A stretch of 64,000 nucleotides of DNA, taken from contig NZ_JFCB01000019.1 in NCBI RefSeq assembly GCF_000725125.1, positions 86,947-150,946 of the forward strand, given 5' to 3'. Positions 61,485-64,000 of this stretch are shown piece by piece. Each line of letters opens with the position of its first letter. Position 1 is the stretch's first letter. The notes beneath the pieces are model-generated. The model did no database searches. It had not been told where the DNA came from and was given only the letters and a program-made list of their open reading frames with translations. Position numbers and translations under genes: made by a program. Origin of the DNA: Streptomyces toyocaensis. GTDB taxonomy: Bacteria > Actinomycetota > Actinomycetes > Streptomycetales > Streptomycetaceae.

Positions 61485-63155
61485 CTACTCGCCCGACAGC
61501 ACCGCTTGCGCGGCGGCACGGGCATCCTCGGCACTGTCCGCCGCCCGGGCGGCCGCAGCGGCCCGCTCGCACTGCGCCAGCGTGGCCTTGGCCAGCGAAG
61601 CCCGCACATACGGAATCGACGCCGCCCCCATGGAGAGAGAGGTGACACCCAGACCGGTCAGCACACACGCCAGCAGCGGGTCGGAGGCGGCCTCACCGCA
61701 CACACCACAGCTCTTGCCCTCGGCCTTCGCCGCCTCGGCGGACAGCGCCACCAGGTCGAGCAGCGCGGGCTGCCAGGGGTCCTGCAGCCGGGAGACCGCA
61801 CCCACCTGCCGGTCCGCGGCGAACGTGTACTGCGCCAGGTCGTTCGTGCCCAGCGACAGGAACTCCACCTCCTGCAGCACCGAGCGCGCCCGCAGCGCGG
61901 CCGACGGAATCTCGACCATCGCGCCGAACTTCGCCCGCAGCCCGGCCTCCCGGCACGCCTGGGCGAAAGCCCTCGCGTCGGCCCGGTCCGCGACCATCGG
62001 GGCCATGACCTCCAGGTATACCGGCAGCCCCTCCGCCGCCTTGGCCAGCGCCGTCAGCTGGGTGCGCAGCACCTCGGGATGGTCCAGCAGCGTCCGCAGA
62101 CCGCGCACGCCCAGCGCCGGGTTCGGCTCGTCCGCCGGAGTCAGGAAGTCCAGCGGCTTGTCCGCGCCCGCGTCCAGCACGCGCACCACGACCCGGCCCT
62201 CGGGGAACGCCTCGAGAACCTGACGGTACGCGGTGAACTGCTTCTCCTCGGAGGGGGCGTTCTTGCTGTCGTCCAGGAACAGGAACTCGGTACGGAAGAG
62301 GCCGACCCCCTCCGCGCCCGCCTCGACGGCGGCGGCCACGTCCGCCGGGCCGCCGATGTTGGCCAGCAACGGCACCTTGTGACCGTCGGCGGTCGCACCG
62401 GGGCCGGTGGACGCGGCCAGCGCCGCCTTGCGCTCGGCGGCCGCCGCCTCGAGCTGCGCCTTCTTCTCCTCGTCCGGATTCACGAAGACCTCACCGGTGC
62501 TTCCGTCGACCGCTATCAGCGTGCCCTCGGCGAGCTCACTGGCCCCCGGCAGGGCGACCACGGCGGGGACACCGAGCGCACGGGCCAGAATCGCGCTGTG
62601 ACTGGTCGGCCCCCCCTCCTCGGTCACGAAACCGAGCACCAGCGTCGGATCGAGCAGTGCCGTGTCCGCGGGCGCGAGATCACGGGCCACCAGGACGTAC
62701 GGCTCGTCGCTGTCCGGCACACCGGGCATGGGGACACCGAGCAGCCGCGCGACGATGCGGTTGCGCACGTCGTCGAGGTCGGCCACCCGGCCGGCCAGGT
62801 ACTCGCCGGCGTTCGCCAGCAGCTCGCGGTACGCGGCGAACGCGTCGTACACCGCGCGCTCAGCCGTGCTGCCGACAGCGATGCGCCGATCCACGTCGAC
62901 CAGCAGTTCGGGGTCCTGGGCCATCATGGCCTGCGCCTCGAGCACCGCCTGGGCCTCGCCCCCGGCGAGGTTCCCGCGCGCCGTGAGATCGGCCGCCACA
63001 GCCTCCACGGCCTTGCGGGCGCGACCTTGTTCACGTTCCGCGTCCTCCGCCGGGATCTGCTTGGCCGGCGGCTCGAGCACTGCCGTACCCATGTGCCGGA
63101 CCTCGCCGATCGCCACTCCGTGGCTGACACCGACGCCTCGCAGCGTTGTCTCCAT
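61485..63155 (-). CDS. ptsI: PTS enzyme I
   Basis: A 556-residue phosphoenolpyruvate-protein phosphotransferase. The phosphorylated histidine is H186 in EEGGPTSHSAILARALG. The HPr-binding N-terminal helical part is followed by the PEP-binding TIM barrel, with IGGPADVAAAVEAGAEGVGLFRTEFLF, the FLSLGTNDLAQYTFAADRQVG signature and a C-terminal CGEAASDP. It moves phosphate from PEP to HPr for all PTS sugars, including N-acetylglucosamine. ATG 63155 follows GGAGACGG-type sequence. crr lies 80 bases upstream on the same strand, and the transcripts are probably joined; DasR sites precede crr. Confidence 0.97.
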   Translation of the reverse strand: METTLRGVGVSHGVAIGEVRHMGTAVLEPPAKQIPAEDAEREQGRARKAVEAVAADLTARGNLAGGEAQAVLEAQAMMAQDPELLVDVDRRIAVGSTAERAVYDAFAAYRELLANAGEYLAGRVADLDDVRNRIVARLLGVPMPGVPDSDEPYVLVARDLAPADTALLDPTLVLGFVTEEGGPTSHSAILARALGVPAVVALPGASELAEGTLIAVDGSTGEVFVNPDEEKKAQLEAAAAERKAALAASTGPGATADGHKVPLLANIGGPADVAAAVEAGAEGVGLFRTEFLFLDDSKNAPSEEKQFTAYRQVLEAFPEGRVVVRVLDAGADKPLDFLTPADEPNPALGVRGLRTLLDHPEVLRTQLTALAKAAEGLPVYLEVMAPMVADRADARAFAQACREAGLRAKFGAMVEIPSAALRARSVLQEVEFLSLGTNDLAQYTFAADRQVGAVSRLQDPWQPALLDLVALSAEAAKAEGKSCGVCGEAASDPLLACVLTGLGVTSLSMGAASIPYVRASLAKATLAQCERAAAAARAADSAEDARAAAQAVLSGE

Positions 63156-63235
63156 CTCACCCGTCTCCGCTCATGCGGCGGCCGGCCCCGGCCGCCGTGT
63201 TGGTTGTCCTGGTGGCCGTCAGGGACGGCGCTGCG

Positions 63236-63685
63236 TCACTTCCAGAGGAAGAGGCTGTCGCCGGCCTTCACTTCGCCGTCCTCGCGAAGCTCGGAGAGAG
63301 AGTCCACCGTGGCCTCCAGGGCCACGACCGGGCAGACCGGGGACTTGCCGGCGGCTTCGACGGCGGCCGGGTCCCAGCGCACGATGCTCTGCCCGCGCGT
63401 CACCGTGTCGCCCTTGCTGACGAGCAGCTCGAAGCCCTCGCCGTTGAGTTGGACGGTGTCGATACCGAGGTGGGTGAGCACGCCGTGCCCGCTCCCGTCG
63501 ACGACGACGAACGCGTGCGGGTGCAGGGAGACGATCACGCCGTCCACGGGGGAGACGGCCTCGGAGGGCTCCCGCACGGGGTCGATCGCCGTCCCCGGGC
63601 CGACCATGGCCCCGGAGAAGACCGGATCGGGCACGGACGCCAGTGCGATGGCCCGTCCTGCAAGCGGGGACGTCACGGTGGTCAT
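63236..63685 (-). CDS. crr: PTS glucose-type EIIA (Crr)
   Basis: A 149-residue EIIA-Glc protein. The phospho-histidine is H72 in GVLTHLGIDTVQLNG and the assisting histidine H57 in LHPHAFVV, matching E. coli H90 and H75. It accepts phosphate from HPr and passes it to an EIIB (for example NagE2-type in Streptomyces). The length (149 residues) is a stand-alone domain, as is typical of streptomycetes. ATG 63685 follows AGGGAGGATT-like sequence on the minus strand. It is the first gene of crr-ptsI and lies behind two DasR-like sites. Confidence 0.96.
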   Translation of the reverse strand: MTTVTSPLAGRAIALASVPDPVFSGAMVGPGTAIDPVREPSEAVSPVDGVIVSLHPHAFVVVDGSGHGVLTHLGIDTVQLNGEGFELLVSKGDTVTRGQSIVRWDPAAVEAAGKSPVCPVVALEATVDSLSELREDGEVKAGDSLFLWK

Positions 63686-63800
63686 GGGAATCCTCCCAGG
63701 GAGTGGAGAGCCGTAGGTGCGCCGTCACTGCCTGTCTCCGGCGTGCTGTTCAGCAGGGTATGTCATGTGACGTACCGGTTCCGGAGGACAGGTCCAGGTC

Positions 63801-63828
63801 TTGGTCTAGACGAGAGGTCTAGACCACC
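63801..63828. promoter_or_regulatory. Two DasR-responsive element (dre)-like sites
   Basis: TTGGTCTAGACGAG (63801-63814) and AGGTCTAGACCACC (63815-63828) both match the DasR consensus TGGTCTAGACCA; the second matches 11 of 12 positions. They lie back to back 116-143 bases upstream of the crr start. A TAGAGT on the minus strand (63836-63831) could be the crr -10 box, in which case the sites cover the transcription start. DasR control of crr-ptsI is known in S. coelicolor. Confidence 0.82.
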
Positions 63829-63842
63829 TCACTCTAATCGAT

Positions 63843-63871
63843 TTGCGCGTGGTCTGCGACCCCTGTAGAGT
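63843..63871 (+). promoter_or_regulatory. Promoter for a gene beyond the right edge
   Basis: TTGCGC (63843-63848) and TAGAGT (63866-63871) are separated by 17 bases, a good vegetative-type match on the plus strand. The remaining 129 bases (63872-64000) contain no complete gene. They end with an AGGGAG ribosome-site-like run at about 63985, so a rightward gene probably starts at or just past the edge. Confidence 0.5.
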
Positions 63872-64000
63872 TGTACCCCTGCTCGGGGATGTGCGGCGTG
63901 GTCAAGCGCCCTCGCCCGGCAGCAATCCAACTCATCAGGACCTATCTCTGGGTCGCTTTCTGCATGTCTGCAGAACGGTGGTCAGGGAGCCGGAAAAACA

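Noticed and set aside
63894..64000. Open frame running off the right edge from GTG 63894 or GTG 63900
   Set aside because: No ribosome site or GC3 codon bias; the stretch more likely is the leader of a gene beyond the window, ending in an AGGGAG ribosome-site-like run.

Overview
The window is chromosomal DNA from a high-GC actinomycete, almost certainly a Streptomyces. Most codons end in G or C, many starts are GTG, and several genes belong to families typical of this group: RbpA, a conservon (Cvn) set, the polyprenol-phosphate mannose synthase Ppm1, and crr-ptsI behind DasR-type sites. From memory, the gene order resembles the S. coelicolor SCO1390-SCO1443 interval read backwards; this was not checked against a database. 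No tRNA, rRNA, CRISPR array or insertion sequence was seen.

Layout. 1-5 kb: an FMN riboswitch leads a ribE-ribM-ribBA-ribH operon, followed by hisE-hisG and a small PH-domain membrane protein. 5-10 kb: two start-stop-coupled CNNM/CorC-type CBS membrane proteins converge on a TPR-AAA+ ATPase. 10-17 kb: a P-loop kinase, a Tat-exported C39-like peptidase, a 46-residue membrane protein, an acyl-CoA dehydrogenase, two lineage-specific proteins, an Lrp/AsnC regulator and an amidohydrolase. A 548-base non-coding stretch follows. 17.7-24.6 kb: ppm1, fxsA, rbpA behind a textbook sigma-R promoter, an MFS protein, a glycerophosphodiesterase, and a yczE/MocR divergent pair. 24.6-29.2 kb: a degenerate FtsK/TraB-like ATPase with a 64-residue membrane partner, an ankyrin protein and a HEAT-like protein.

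29-34.5 kb is a 5-oxoproline/D-glutamate catabolic operon (pxpA, pxpB, pxpC, a DUF1445 protein and an MFS permease), divergent from a GntR regulator with a perfect 19-bp palindrome between them. 34.6-41.7 kb is a three-gene set with the architecture of a MukBEF/JetABC (Wadjet-like) SMC complex: a helical 508-residue protein, a winged-helix protein and a 1550-residue SMC-like ATPase. No JetD-type nuclease is present, and the Walker B reads LFLDNP. I regard this as the most interesting locus.

41.8-51.8 kb holds an IclR regulator, a membrane protein, and a conservon whose order cvnA-cvnB-cvnC / cvnD is split by a 1227-residue fused hydantoinase/5-oxoprolinase. 51.9-64 kb holds glpK-glpF, a VanX-type dipeptidase, a Nudix hydrolase, a GH31 glycosidase, acetoacetyl-CoA synthetase (with a PHO-box-like repeat between the last two), an unknown protein, and the general PTS genes ptsI and crr behind two DasR-like operators. 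Many neighbours overlap by 4 bp (ATGA/GTGA), pointing to translational coupling, and convergent gene pairs are usually separated by strong GC hairpins.
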